Of a stretch of 64,000 bases of DNA, positions 19,016 through 28,414 are shown piece by piece. The notes below the pieces were generated by a model, which was given only the letters and a program-made list of their open reading frames with translations, had not been told where the DNA came from and searched no databases. Source of the DNA: Candidatus Melainabacteria bacterium (GTDB taxonomy: Bacteria > Cyanobacteriota > Vampirovibrionia > Obscuribacterales > Obscuribacteraceae); contig PLXC01000136.1 of NCBI GenBank assembly GCA_003151275.1, positions 31,339 through 95,338 of the forward strand, given 5' to 3'. The position numbers were made by a program, and so were the translations under genes. Position 1 is the stretch's first letter; each line of letters begins with the position of its first letter.

Positions 19016-20524
19016 TTAATCCAGCGATTGATAATCTGCAGGCAAGCCGGCATTGTACATTTTTTCGAATGAACCTTTCAATTCATCTTCGCCTTTCTTG
19101 GGATTCGAGCCACAAAGCAGCTCGACAAGCCGGTTCCAGGATGTGTTTTTGAAGATGTCGATGTCTGGGCGTTCTTCTGTCTTTCCGCGTTCGGCGCGTT
19201 CGGACTCCATTACCTTAATGACGCGGTGCGCCGGCAGTTGATAGAACGCATCTACACAGCCTCCTTCAAAGTGATTATCTTTGCCGGACTGCATGATTTC
19301 ACTGACTTTGTCGATTGGCATACGATTGCGATAGTGACGCACTGACGTCAACGCATCAAACACATCGGCAACAGCAATTATTCTCGCTAAGAAAGGAATG
19401 TCTTCGCCTTTCAAACCTCTGTAATAGCCTGAACCGTCAACCTTTTCATGATGGCATGAGGCGACAAAAGGAACAGATGCAAGTCTGCGTGTGAAGGGCA
19501 AATTCGAAAGCAATTCGTATGTGATGTTGGCGTGTTGCTGCACGAGGGCATACTCATCCGGAGTCAGTCGGCCGTTTTTCCAAAGCACAGCTTCTGGTAC
19601 ACCGATTTTGCCGTAGTCATGCATCATCGCTGAATAACGCAGAACGTCGATATCATCATCAGGAATGCTCATGCCCTGCCCGACCAACAAACTGTAATTG
19701 GTGACGCGCATGGAGTGACCTGCTGTGAGAGGATCACGTCTATCAATGGTTTGCGCCAGGGTCTCGAGCGTCTTATCAACAAACCTTTCGATTTCCTGAT
19801 ATGCCTGAGCTTGTTCGATCAATCCTGCTGCCACCGCCGTCAAACCTTGCAGCCAGTCCTCATCCTCATTAGTGAATGGACCTCCGCCTTTGTTCAAGAC
19901 CTGGAAGACTCCTATTACTTCGCCACTTCTATTCAACATTGGCACGCAGAGAACGCTGCTGGTGTGATAGCCAGTGGATTTATCCACTTCTGGATCGAAA
20001 CGACCGTCTGAATAGGCGTCTGGAATGTTGATTACTTGCGCGGTGCGGGCGCATTCGCTGACAATGCTTGTGCCTTGTAGAGGTATTCTGATCATGCGAT
20101 GACCAATCAGACCTTGTGCCACTTGCGTCCAAAGTTCCTGTTTAGTGGCTTCCAAAACGAACACACTGCATCGATCGCATTTGAGCATCATTTGCGTTTC
20201 GCGCGTGATTACATCAAGCAGCGAATCCAATCGGCGCTCTGTGGCCATGGCTTTGACGACGCGATACAAACCGCTTAAGGGTCGCAGCCGGTCGAGTTCT
20301 TCTTGCAGTCTGAGCGCCTTGATCTCTCGCTCAATCAGCTGCACTTCACGCTTGTTCAGGTCAGACTCAATCTGCTTGAGCTCTTCAACTTGCTCTTCGG
20401 CGCCCTTGCCTTCAAGAGAACCTCTGGATAGGGCGGGAGTGCATGGCTCCGTTATCTTTGTCGAACTAGCTTTGCTGCTGCCCTTTACATATTTGGGTCT
20501 ACCAGAGTCTTTGCTCGAAGTCAT
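19016..20524 (-). CDS. GAF and HD-GYP cyclic-di-GMP phosphodiesterase
   Basis: 502 residues. A polar N-terminus and coiled coil (~40-85) precede a GAF domain (~90-240, with ECARTAQVINIPDAYSDGRF) and an HD-GYP domain (~255-430). The metal-binding HD is in MHDYGKIGVP, and the signature loop is HHEKVDGSGYYRGL, where the usual GYP reads GYY. Family role: hydrolysis of the second messenger c-di-GMP to pGpG/GMP, with the GAF domain sensing a small ligand. No membrane segment, so cytoplasmic. It stands alone, separated from lepB by ~160 bases. Confidence 0.88.
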   Translation of the reverse strand: MTSSKDSGRPKYVKGSSKASSTKITEPCTPALSRGSLEGKGAEEQVEELKQIESDLNKREVQLIEREIKALRLQEELDRLRPLSGLYRVVKAMATERRLDSLLDVITRETQMMLKCDRCSVFVLEATKQELWTQVAQGLIGHRMIRIPLQGTSIVSECARTAQVINIPDAYSDGRFDPEVDKSTGYHTSSVLCVPMLNRSGEVIGVFQVLNKGGGPFTNEDEDWLQGLTAVAAGLIEQAQAYQEIERFVDKTLETLAQTIDRRDPLTAGHSMRVTNYSLLVGQGMSIPDDDIDVLRYSAMMHDYGKIGVPEAVLWKNGRLTPDEYALVQQHANITYELLSNLPFTRRLASVPFVASCHHEKVDGSGYYRGLKGEDIPFLARIIAVADVFDALTSVRHYRNRMPIDKVSEIMQSGKDNHFEGGCVDAFYQLPAHRVIKVMESERAERGKTEERPDIDIFKNTSWNRLVELLCGSNPKKGEDELKGSFEKMYNAGLPADYQSLD

Positions 20525-20686
20525 GTGTTTGCTGTCTCCTGTTGAAGGCGAAGAGCCTTCTTTTCCAAGCCGCGCAACTATGTCCCATGCTTATATACCC
20601 AGTGGTACATAGAACACTTGCCAATGTTCATTCATTCTTTCAAGAATGCGTTCAAATGCAAGTTATTTGACTGTAAATCCGAGAAA

Positions 20687-21478
20687 TTACTCTTCCAAGA
20701 TTTGTGGATAAGGCGGTGGCTGCAGATGGCGCCAAAATAACAAGCAAGCTCGACCAACTACCCGTTTTTGATCAAGGAAGCCCCAAACGTGGCTGTCTTC
20801 GCTGTTATTGCGATTGTCGCCCATCATAAACAGTTGAGCGGGTGGAACGATGATCGGCTCTGCTAATTGATTGGCACGATAAGGCTGGATAACGCCACCG
20901 TCTGTTGAACGACCCCCGATGTCGCCTAAAACATTCAAATCGTAATTAGGTTTCTCTTTCGTGTAGTTTGATTCATCCAACAGCTGTCCGTTGATAAACA
21001 CTCCCACTCCATGCTGAATGCGAATGTGATCGCCCGGCAAACCAATCGTCCGTTTGATGAAGGCTGGCTCGTATGGCAGAAATGGCAAGCCGGTCAATCG
21101 CCCTAAAACGGTGAGCGGATCGTTTTTCAGATCTTGACCGCCCAACTCGATCGGTGGTGGATAGAAAACGAGAATATCGCCACGTTGAATTTTCTTGCCG
21201 AGGTGTCCTGACACCTTTTCAACAAGCAAACGGTCGTTGATTTGCAAAGTCGGTTCCATCGAACTCGATGGAATGTATCGAGCTTCTGCCAATGCCCAAC
21301 GGATCACGATCAGAAGAACAAGAGTGACAACGACAAGTTCGACTATTTCTCGAATGAAGCCTTGGATTGTGCCTGGCTTCGATTTCTTTTGCGCATCGGA
21401 ACTGTTTGTGCCATCAGTTGGTTTTGGATCTAGTGGCATTTCGTTTCTTTGCGTGGTGATCGATTCTGTGGGGTCCAT
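20687..21478 (-). CDS. lepB: Signal peptidase I
   Basis: 263 residues. A ~40-residue polar start and one membrane helix (ELVVVTLVLLIVIRWAL) precede the catalytic serine in IPSSSMEPTL, the catalytic lysine in FIKRTIGLPGD and the conserved GDNRNNSEDS box. The enzyme removes signal peptides from secreted proteins on the outer face of the membrane; this window codes for several clear substrates. It has a single anchor, unlike E. coli LepB with two. It follows gcvPA by 40 bases on the same strand. Confidence 0.95.
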   Translation of the reverse strand: MDPTESITTQRNEMPLDPKPTDGTNSSDAQKKSKPGTIQGFIREIVELVVVTLVLLIVIRWALAEARYIPSSSMEPTLQINDRLLVEKVSGHLGKKIQRGDILVFYPPPIELGGQDLKNDPLTVLGRLTGLPFLPYEPAFIKRTIGLPGDHIRIQHGVGVFINGQLLDESNYTKEKPNYDLNVLGDIGGRSTDGGVIQPYRANQLAEPIIVPPAQLFMMGDNRNNSEDSHVWGFLDQKRVVGRACLLFWRHLQPPPYPQILEE

Positions 21479-21518
21479 GAACGAGTTGAGCCTCGTAGTA
21501 AAGGTAGCGGCAAGTTGA

Positions 21519-22925
21519 TTATACCGTCATCATCGTACTTTCTTCGCGCTTCGCACTGGGCTTGTGTTCTGCGCACACTGTTTTCAATTCTTGAATGAAT
21601 TTATCTAAGTCTTCGCGGCTGTTCATTTCAGTGACTGCGATCAAAATATGTTTTTTCAACTCTGGATGGAATTGAGAGAGATCAAGGCCAGCCAAAATGC
21701 CTCGATCCTTCAAGGCGTTCAAGACCGTCGCCACCGGTTGTTGCACCTCAATGACAAACTCATTTAGAAACGGTTGCTTGTAAGCCAGAGTGATGCCTGT
21801 GATCTTGGTCAGTTGATCAGCGAGATAGTGTGCGCGTTGAGCGCTGATCGAGCAAAGTTGTTTCAAGCCGCCGGGACCCATGGCTGTGAGGTAGACAAGC
21901 ATGGCTAGGGCATTCAAGGCTTGGTTCGTACAAATATTGGAGGTCGCTTTGGCACGTCGAATGTGTTGCTCACGAGTTTGCAGCGTCAAAGTGAAGGCGC
22001 GATTGCCGCGGTTATCCAGAGTCATACCCGCCAAACGTCCTGGTAACTGGCGAATGAACTCTTTGCGACAAGCCATGTAACCGGCCGAAGGTCCGCCAAA
22101 GGAGAGGGAATTGCCGCATGGTTGCGCATCGCCAACAACGATGTCGGCGCCAAATTCACCAGGTGAAGTCAGTAATCCAAGGCTTATCGGCTCACTGACG
22201 ACGACAAGTAAAGCTCCCTGGTCATGCGCCTTTTGAGCCAGTTCGGCGATATCTTCGAGGACGCCAAAATAGTTGGGATACTGCACCACGAGAACGGCAA
22301 CATCATCATCTAACTTCAAATTCTCGATACTGGTGGCGCCATTGGCCGCTGCGGCCGTTTGCCACCCCAATCCGCATGAATCCACATAAGTGTGCGTGAC
22401 CATGCTGTATTCGGGATTGACTGTGTCACTGACGACGACTTTCTTGCGACCGTTTAAGCGAGCGGCCATCAATGCAGCCTCTGCACACGCTGTCGGTCCG
22501 TCATACATAGAAGCGTTTGCTACTTCCATGCCTGTCAAAAGGCAAATCGCCGTCTGAAATTCATAAATTACTTGCAGGCTGCCTTGGCTCACTTCGGGTT
22601 GATAAGGAGTGTAGGCGGTAGAAAATTCTGAGCGCGAGATTACTGCCGGCACTACAGCCGGGACAAATCTTCTATATGAACCACCACCTAAGAAGGAAGC
22701 AGACATCGAAGCGGGTCGATTCTTGGCGGCTAACGCGGAGACGTGCTTGGTAAGCTCAAGCTCGCTTAGTCCAGCACTCAGTTCGAGGGCTTTGGCTCTG
22801 ACATCTGCGGGGATGTGACTGATCAGTTCTTCGAAACTTCGCACTCCAATTGCATGCAGCATTTCTTGCCGCTCATCTTCGGTGTGCGGCAAATAAGGAA
22901 AGCCGGCGAAATTTGTCTCTGTCAT
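21519..22925 (-). CDS. gcvPA: Glycine dehydrogenase (decarboxylating) subunit 1
   Basis: About 468 residues from the ATG at 22925; the frame is open to 23042 but those extra residues are not family-like. Typical signatures: FPYLPHTEDERQEML at the N-terminus, FLGGGSYRRFVPAVV, FSTAYTPYQPEVSQGSLQ and MTGMEVANAS-type sequence (LLTGMEVANASMYDG). In two-subunit P-proteins, this subunit pairs with GcvPB, which carries the PLP lysine; gcvPB is not in the window. Pathway: glycine cleavage to CO2, ammonia and methylene-THF. Divergent from pth. Confidence 0.92.
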   Translation of the reverse strand: MTETNFAGFPYLPHTEDERQEMLHAIGVRSFEELISHIPADVRAKALELSAGLSELELTKHVSALAAKNRPASMSASFLGGGSYRRFVPAVVPAVISRSEFSTAYTPYQPEVSQGSLQVIYEFQTAICLLTGMEVANASMYDGPTACAEAALMAARLNGRKKVVVSDTVNPEYSMVTHTYVDSCGLGWQTAAAANGATSIENLKLDDDVAVLVVQYPNYFGVLEDIAELAQKAHDQGALLVVVSEPISLGLLTSPGEFGADIVVGDAQPCGNSLSFGGPSAGYMACRKEFIRQLPGRLAGMTLDNRGNRAFTLTLQTREQHIRRAKATSNICTNQALNALAMLVYLTAMGPGGLKQLCSISAQRAHYLADQLTKITGITLAYKQPFLNEFVIEVQQPVATVLNALKDRGILAGLDLSQFHPELKKHILIAVTEMNSREDLDKFIQELKTVCAEHKPSAKREESTMMTV

Positions 22926-23190
22926 CGTATGCTCGCTACCACAATCAGTGTCGGCGCCTGCTCTCCAATTGTTGGCAGACCCGTTATTAAGTGTAGCCTT
23001 TGTCTTTGCTAGTTGATCATGGCTGATTACAACTGTATACACTCACGTGGCGCGGTTCAGGCTCCTCAGGCAGATCGCCTCTGACCCAATATTTGTTAAT
23101 GTTTGTCGACACGACGTCGTATGGTTGAGAATTGATGCGGACGCGCGCACATCCTGCCCGCCCCGAATCGCACCACTCACGGTATTTCCT

Positions 23191-23853
23191 ATGGCTACTA
23201 AATTGATTGTCGGTCTCGGCAATATAGGCAATGAATATGTTGGCACTCGGCATAACGCCGGGTTTTCAGTGATCGACGAATTAGCCTCTGGCGAGGGTGG
23301 TAGCGCAAACGGTGCTGAGTTCAAGATCGTGAAGGACTTTTCAGCGTACGTTGGCAAGCTGAACATTTCCGGTTCGAACGTCATTCTGGCCAAGCCAACA
23401 ACATATATGAATCTTTCTGGTCGGGCGGTAAATGCCATTCTCCGTTATTTCAAAATCGAGCTCGAGGACCTTCTGGTTGTTCATGACGACGTCGCAATCC
23501 CGCTTGGCAGGCTGCGTCTGCAGAAAGCTGGAGGCGCCGGTGGTCAGCACGGCGTGGAGTCAATCATTGAATGTCTCGGCGGCAGCAAGGATTTCAGCCG
23601 TTTGAAGTTCGGCGTCGGTCCGGATCCTGGTGGCAGCGCGAGAGCTCAATATGTGCTGTCTCGCATACCAGTTGGGGATCAGGAGCTGTATCATAAGATG
23701 GTGCAAAAGGCGGCCGAAGCAATATTGTTTTGGACTAGCAACGGCATCCAATCTGCTATGAATTCGTACAACTCGATCAATCTTGCACCACCTCCTCCCG
23801 AGGATTCCAAAGGTGAGGAACCGCCTCCTCAAGATCCTGACAAGGACAAGTAG
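23191..23853 (+). CDS. pth: Peptidyl-tRNA hydrolase
   Basis: 220 residues from the ATG at 23191, giving the standard start MATKLIVGLGNIGNEY. The catalytic His is in TRHNAGF, the substrate-binding segment in KPTTYMNLSG and the conserved Asp in VVHDDVAIPLG. The usual GGHNG loop reads GGQHG, so the His and Asn normally found there are Gln and His. The enzyme frees tRNA from dropped peptidyl-tRNA in the cytoplasm. The last ~30 residues form a Pro/Asp/Lys-rich tail absent from typical ~190-residue members. Confidence 0.92.
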   Translation: MATKLIVGLGNIGNEYVGTRHNAGFSVIDELASGEGGSANGAEFKIVKDFSAYVGKLNISGSNVILAKPTTYMNLSGRAVNAILRYFKIELEDLLVVHDDVAIPLGRLRLQKAGGAGGQHGVESIIECLGGSKDFSRLKFGVGPDPGGSARAQYVLSRIPVGDQELYHKMVQKAAEAILFWTSNGIQSAMNSYNSINLAPPPPEDSKGEEPPPQDPDKDK

Positions 23854-24227
23854 ATCCCTCGTTCTTAAGACTCCGAAAGTGCAGACTCACTGAACATTCT
23901 TTTGAACATTTGTACTTGATGAGAAAAACTATAGATTTGCTTTTTTTACGATGACAAGCGAGATTCTGTCGCTCTGGTAAGCGATGGAAAGCAAGGCATG
24001 GAAAACGATCGCGGCAAAGCGGTTAGTGAAACGTAGCTCAGACTGCCGATATCGACCGAGCAAGCGTTACGCTTTGTATCAAACAGAGATTGTCTTTCAG
24101 GCGAGGGTAGGCATACTGCCATAATTTTGAACGAAAAATCATGGTTAGAAGCGAAATTGCTGCGATGTCAGTAGCCTAGAATTTTCCACATCAGTCCAGG
24201 CATTCGCGATTGCGGGGGTGGCTCAAG
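23854..24227. other. Leader region before the respiratory operon
   Basis: 374 bases between pth and ccoN, presumably with the operon promoter. A T-rich run (GCTTTTTTTACG) at about 23939-23950 may end pth transcription, without a clear stem. No FNR-type TTGAT-n4-ATCAA site or small RNA gene is visible. A strong GGGGGTGG ribosome-binding site lies at 24213-24220. Confidence 0.4.
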
Positions 24228-25625
24228 TTGTCCAACAGTTTAGTAGCAAAATTTTTAAGCAATCAGGAAGGAAGCGCTAGTCGCAACTTTTTCCTGTCCG
24301 CGCTTTGGTGGTCGCTATGGGGCATGAGCGCAGGCTTGCTTGCTGGACTCGAATTCTCGATGCCCGACCTCATTCATAACGTGCCGCAACTGGCGATGCC
24401 TCACTTACGAATGTTCCACGTCAATGCCGTGGCGATCGGTTGGTTATCTATGGGTTACGTCGGCGCTATGTTCCACATGGTACCGACATTGTGTAAGACG
24501 AAGTTGTGGAGTGAAAGACTCGGCAACTTCACCATGTGGGCTTGGAACGTGATGATGGTCGGTGCCTTTTGTACGTTGCTCAACGGCAACACAGAAGGTC
24601 GCGAATATGCCGAACTTGGTGCCGTGCTTGACGTGATTGTCATGATCGGTTTGATCACGGTGGCATGGAATCTTTATATGACGATCGTCAATCGTCGTGT
24701 CAAAAAGCTATACGTGTCACTGTGGTACTTCCTCGGTTCGTTATTCTGGTTTCCGCTTGTATACATCATCGGTCAAAGAACGTTCGTTGCCCTGCCTGGT
24801 CTAAACGACGCCATCATCGGCTGGTTCTATGGACACAATATTCTTGGCATGTGGTTCACCACTGTTGGTGTCGGCATGATGTATTTCCTTTTGCCTCGTT
24901 TGACCGGCGCACCACTTTACAGTCACGGTTTATCGATGTTGGGGTTCTGGGGAATTGCCTTGTTTTACGCACCAACCGGAACGCACCACATTTTGCAATC
25001 GCCTGTGCCTGAGTGGCTGAAGGCGATCGCCATCATCTCCTCTATCTTCTTGCTGGTTCCAGTATTTACAGTGTTGACCAACTTCTTCATGACCATGAAA
25101 GGTAAGTGGGGAATGGTGGTGACCGATCTGCCTTTGCGTTTCGCCGTGACATCATCAATGTTCTATCTAGTCACTTGCGTCCAAGGTCCGTTCCAGGCAA
25201 CACGATGGATCAACTGGTACTTGCACTTCACGCAGTGGGTGGTCGGACACGCTCACCTTGCCCTTCTCGGAACGTTCTCTTTCATTCTCACTTCGGCGTT
25301 CTATTACAGTATGCCGAGATTGACAGGCCGCCCATGGCACAGTCAAGGATTGATTCGTGCCCACTATTGGCTCAAGTTCCTCGGCTTTTTGTTGATGATG
25401 ACATCATTGACGATCGCCGGCTTGGTGCAGTCTGCTGGCTGGCACCATGGTGTACCTGTGGATCAGTGGGTCATTGAACTGGTGCCTTACTGGTTCTTCC
25501 GAGCGATCAGCGGAATCATGATCGTCACCGGTCAATTCATCTTTGCCTACAACACCTACAAGTCGCTGTATACGCCACTTGTGGTTGTAGCGCCTGTCGC
25601 CAAACCCAGGGAGGTCAAAGTCTAA
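24228..25625 (+). CDS. ccoN: cbb3-type cytochrome c oxidase subunit I
   Basis: About 465 residues, twelve helices expected. TTG at 24228 has GGGGGTGG at good spacing; a TTG at 24210 is also open. Oxidase signatures: low-spin heme His in LRMFHVNAVAIGW, CuB His in WFYGHNILG and TGTHHILQ, heme ligands in VVGHAHLALLG. A Tyr lies seven residues before the HH pair (LFYAPTGTHH), where CcoN has its cross-linked Tyr; this favours oxygen reductase over NO reductase. Reaction: reduction of O2 with electrons from cytochrome c, with proton pumping. First gene of the operon. Confidence 0.92.
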   Translation: MSNSLVAKFLSNQEGSASRNFFLSALWWSLWGMSAGLLAGLEFSMPDLIHNVPQLAMPHLRMFHVNAVAIGWLSMGYVGAMFHMVPTLCKTKLWSERLGNFTMWAWNVMMVGAFCTLLNGNTEGREYAELGAVLDVIVMIGLITVAWNLYMTIVNRRVKKLYVSLWYFLGSLFWFPLVYIIGQRTFVALPGLNDAIIGWFYGHNILGMWFTTVGVGMMYFLLPRLTGAPLYSHGLSMLGFWGIALFYAPTGTHHILQSPVPEWLKAIAIISSIFLLVPVFTVLTNFFMTMKGKWGMVVTDLPLRFAVTSSMFYLVTCVQGPFQATRWINWYLHFTQWVVGHAHLALLGTFSFILTSAFYYSMPRLTGRPWHSQGLIRAHYWLKFLGFLLMMTSLTIAGLVQSAGWHHGVPVDQWVIELVPYWFFRAISGIMIVTGQFIFAYNTYKSLYTPLVVVAPVAKPREVKV

Positions 25626-26566
25626 TGTACGGCTACCGACTCGGTGCCATTGGTATCGTCATCACTTTTTTCACCATCATCTTTTCGACTGTCTTGATGC
25701 CTATGGTGCTATTTCAACCTAAACCTTCCGGTCACGGTAATGATTACAGCACGGAGACTGTGGGCAACGCAGCTCGCGGACGACAAATCTACGTTCGCGA
25801 AGGTTGTTTCTACTGCCACACTCAATTCACTAGACTGCAAGATCGCGGCTACGGACCACTGGTGCATGCAGGCGATTATGTCTACGAAACACCGCACCAA
25901 CTTGGTACGGCACGAACTGGTCCCGATTTGACAAATGAAGGTGGAAGATTTCCATCTCAATGGCAAAAGGCCCACCTTGTTGAGCCGCGTGCCGTAAAGC
26001 CTGGATCGATCATGCCCAGCTTCAGTTATTTGTCTGACGTAGATATGAACGATCTGGTGGCATACATTCAAACGCTAGGAAACAAGCGTCTGCCTGAAAA
26101 GTTTGTTGAAGCACCAGATGAGTATCGTGACACCACTACGACTGGTCAAGCCTTGGCCGCCCGCAAGCACGTTGATACCAATGCTACGGCTAGCTCTAAC
26201 GCCGGACGTGGTATCTACACTCAGAACTGCGCCGCTTGCCACGGTCTTGATGGTCGAGGCAACGGACCGAACTCACTCACTTTGGAAAAGAAACCAGCTA
26301 ACTTCACTCGCCCCTTCTACAAGCAATACGATGACCCTATGTGGTTCTACCGCGTCAGTGAAGGCGTAGCTGGTACCAGAATGCCGAGATGGAATCAAAT
26401 CCTCACAGAAGAGCAACGTTGGTACGTGGTTGCTTACCTGAAGACTCTGCAAAAAGAACATGAGGAAACAATAGACAATTTGGATCAAGTCAACAAGATC
26501 GAGCAAATCAAATTGCCTGCTCTGACACACGAAGAGTACGAGCCCCACACTGGAGGCGGAGAATAA
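25625..26566 (+). CDS. ccoO: CcoO-type cytochrome c fused to a second cytochrome c domain
   Basis: 313 residues. N-terminal helix (residues ~5-28), then a CcoO-type monoheme domain with EGCFYCHTQ, the paired GTARTGPDLTNEGGR and a distal Met in SIMPSFSYL. From ~185 a second c-type domain has CAACHG and a Met in TRMPRW, resembling one half of CcoP. Thus CcoO and CcoP functions may be combined in one protein. It carries electrons to CcoN on the outer face. Its ATG overlaps the ccoN stop by one base. Confidence 0.88.
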   Translation: MYGYRLGAIGIVITFFTIIFSTVLMPMVLFQPKPSGHGNDYSTETVGNAARGRQIYVREGCFYCHTQFTRLQDRGYGPLVHAGDYVYETPHQLGTARTGPDLTNEGGRFPSQWQKAHLVEPRAVKPGSIMPSFSYLSDVDMNDLVAYIQTLGNKRLPEKFVEAPDEYRDTTTTGQALAARKHVDTNATASSNAGRGIYTQNCAACHGLDGRGNGPNSLTLEKKPANFTRPFYKQYDDPMWFYRVSEGVAGTRMPRWNQILTEEQRWYVVAYLKTLQKEHEETIDNLDQVNKIEQIKLPALTHEEYEPHTGGGE

Positions 26567-26567
26567 T

Positions 26568-26831
26568 ATGTGTCCTAACTGCATCCTAAATCAAGCTAGC
26601 CTGCAAGGCGGATTGTATGTTGCCTTCGGTATTTGCGCCTTGTTTTTTGTGGTGGCAATGGTTGGAATTATGTGGGCCTTCAAAAATGGTGAGTTCGAAG
26701 ACATGGAAGGCACTAAATTTGAAATGATGGACGACGACATGGAAGGACCAAACGCTGTTCGGGCCCGGTTGGCAGTAGAAAGAGCACGTCTCAAGAGTTT
26801 GTCTTCCGTAAAAGAGGTAAGCAATGGCTGA
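26568..26831 (+). CDS. CcoS-like small membrane protein
   Basis: 87 residues: a CPNC motif near the start, one helix (YVAFGICALFFVVAMVGIMW), then AFKNGEFEDMEGTKFEMMDD. CcoS proteins have the same helix followed by W-A-x-x-x-G-x-F-D-D-L-E-G and an acidic end, and are needed for cofactor loading of cbb3 oxidase. The N-terminal CPNC pair and the longer C-terminus are not typical CcoS. It starts one base after ccoO and overlaps the next gene by eight bases. Confidence 0.65.
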   Translation: MCPNCILNQASLQGGLYVAFGICALFFVVAMVGIMWAFKNGEFEDMEGTKFEMMDDDMEGPNAVRARLAVERARLKSLSSVKEVSNG

Positions 26832-27027
26832 CGACGCGAAACAGTCTGTTCGAGCGGCTGACCCGCTAAAACCAGCGGCGGCGCCAGCCACCGGTGAAGA
26901 AGAGCACTATGAGGAAGTTTCGGAGTATCGCATCGGCGAAGGTCCACCTCCTATGTTTCTGGTTCTTTTCTTTCTGTTCATTGTTAGTTGGGCGCTTTTC
27001 TCCTGGATTCCCTTTTTCGGATACTAA
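26824..27027 (+). CDS. Small single-helix protein of the oxidase operon
   Basis: 67 residues: a polar N-terminus (~1-43) then one helix (MFLVLFFLFIVSWALFSWIP) close to the C-terminus. It overlaps the CcoS-like gene by eight bases (ATGGCTGA), indicating coupled translation. Position and size suit an accessory subunit such as CcoQ/CcoH types, but I find no specific motif. Function unknown. Confidence 0.7.
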   Translation: MADDAKQSVRAADPLKPAAAPATGEEEHYEEVSEYRIGEGPPPMFLVLFFLFIVSWALFSWIPFFGY

Positions 27028-27034
27028 CTTCAAA

Positions 27035-27826
27035 ATGCGATTACCAATTCAACTGAAGCATTTATTGTGCATAATCCTCTTAGCGCCAGGGATGGCGCTG
27101 CTGTCTTCATGCTCCAATGAAGTTGCCGTCAAAAACGACAGCCTTGTTGCTGCCAACTTGACGCGAAAGGCAGACATCGAAATCTATCCAGACGACAGAC
27201 CTTCTGTGCCTGATGGCAAAGTTTATTGGGGTCAACAAAATTGCGCTTCTTGCCATGGTGCTACGGGTAGTGGCGGTTCAGCAGCAGTGAATTTGGCTGA
27301 CAAGGTTTGGATGCGCAAACAAAAGCCAATCGATCAGTTTATGTTAGTTGCTTATGGCAAACCAGGCACGAACCATCCGGCATTGAGCGACAAGTTAACA
27401 AAGCGACAAGTTTGGGACCTGGTTTTCTACACAAGATCGCTCGCCGTGCCTGAATTGAATGATGAGCAGATCATGGCAGTTGACCCTGTATTTGGTTCAA
27501 ATTGTGCCGTCTGTCACGGTAAAAAAGGCAAGGGTGACGGACCGCTCGCTCACGGCATAGAGCCAGTGCCAGCAAACTTCTCGCAGTTCCGCCGCTTCTA
27601 CGATCGCACCGATGACATTCTCTACGATCACATCGCAAATGGCATCAAATGGGAAGGGATGCCCAATTTCCTTGGTAAGGAAGACAAAGCTAAAAACGTA
27701 AAATTCGATGAGGAGTACATCTGGAAACTGGTACAGTATGTTCGAAACTTCCATGAAACGAACCTGGCGACATTGCCAGAAGACACTGCGGCCCCAAAGA
27801 CCGGCGCAACTAGTCCAATCAAGTAA
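27035..27826 (+). CDS. Diheme cytochrome c lipoprotein
   Basis: 263 residues from the ATG at 27035; this start gives a lipoprotein signal with lipobox LLSSC (Cys ~25). Two c-type heme sites follow: NCASCHGA (~70) and NCAVCHGK (~160), each with a later Met region (e.g. WEGMPNF). It is likely tethered to the outer face of the membrane by its lipid and passes electrons from the Rieske/cytochrome b part to the oxidase, as CcoP or cytochrome c does elsewhere. It lies between oxidase and Rieske genes. Confidence 0.85.
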   Translation: MRLPIQLKHLLCIILLAPGMALLSSCSNEVAVKNDSLVAANLTRKADIEIYPDDRPSVPDGKVYWGQQNCASCHGATGSGGSAAVNLADKVWMRKQKPIDQFMLVAYGKPGTNHPALSDKLTKRQVWDLVFYTRSLAVPELNDEQIMAVDPVFGSNCAVCHGKKGKGDGPLAHGIEPVPANFSQFRRFYDRTDDILYDHIANGIKWEGMPNFLGKEDKAKNVKFDEEYIWKLVQYVRNFHETNLATLPEDTAAPKTGATSPIK

Positions 27827-27844
27827 AGAACAAGGGTGAGCACT

Positions 27845-28414
27845 ATGGCTGACGGTACATCAAGAAGATTGTTATTGAAGACAGTGGCGGCAATACCGCT
27901 AGCGGCTACTTTCGGACTGTTGGCTTCGCCTTTCTTGCGTTTCCTGCTCCCAACAAGGAAGCCTTTGGACATTCTCGGTAAGTCTGACCAACCAATTGCT
28001 GAGCCACCCGTGCCAACTTTCAAGGACGCTGATTTCCCTGCGCCGTGGACTTGCTTGCCGTTCATGTTCAAACAAAGCTATATCGAGTACAACCCAGAAG
28101 GCAAAGAAGTTCGCCAGATTCCTGGTTACATCGTCAAATTGCCAACCGGTGACGTCGTCGCTTACAGCCGCATTTGTCCTCATCTTGGTTGCATCTTCAA
28201 TTTCGTCAAAGATCCAGCTGAATGTGCCAAAGGCTATAACTACACGCCGACTGGTCCAGTATTTGCCTGCCCATGCCACTTGAGCGTGTACGACATCGCT
28301 AACGCCGGCAAAGTGGTGAGCGGTCCGGCGCCAAGACCACCACGCAGCTTTGAAGTTAAGAAAGTAGGCGAAGAGTATGTAGTTCTGACTTTGGAGGCCG
28401 GGGGAATTGCCTAG
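27845..28414 (+). CDS. Rieske iron-sulfur protein
   Basis: 189 residues from the ATG at 27845 (AAGGGTGAG upstream; a GTG at 27836 is weaker). N-terminal twin-arginine segment SRRLLLKT and one helix suggest Tat-dependent insertion, as for Rieske proteins. The [2Fe-2S] ligands are CPHLGC and CPCHLSVYD; the Ser and Tyr that raise the midpoint potential are kept, while the usual Gly after the second His is Leu. About 25 residues with an extra Cys are inserted between the two boxes. It takes electrons from quinol and gives them to cytochrome c. Confidence 0.92.
   Translation: MADGTSRRLLLKTVAAIPLAATFGLLASPFLRFLLPTRKPLDILGKSDQPIAEPPVPTFKDADFPAPWTCLPFMFKQSYIEYNPEGKEVRQIPGYIVKLPTGDVVAYSRICPHLGCIFNFVKDPAECAKGYNYTPTGPVFACPCHLSVYDIANAGKVVSGPAPRPPRSFEVKKVGEEYVVLTLEAGGIA

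Noticed and set aside
22926..23190. Glycine riboswitch upstream of gcvPA
   Set aside because: I searched the divergent region by eye for the conserved glycine-aptamer core and found none.
24228..25625. Nitric-oxide reductase instead of cbb3 oxidase subunit I
   Set aside because: The Tyr seven residues before the HH pair is kept and the next gene is CcoO-type, both pointing to an oxygen reductase.
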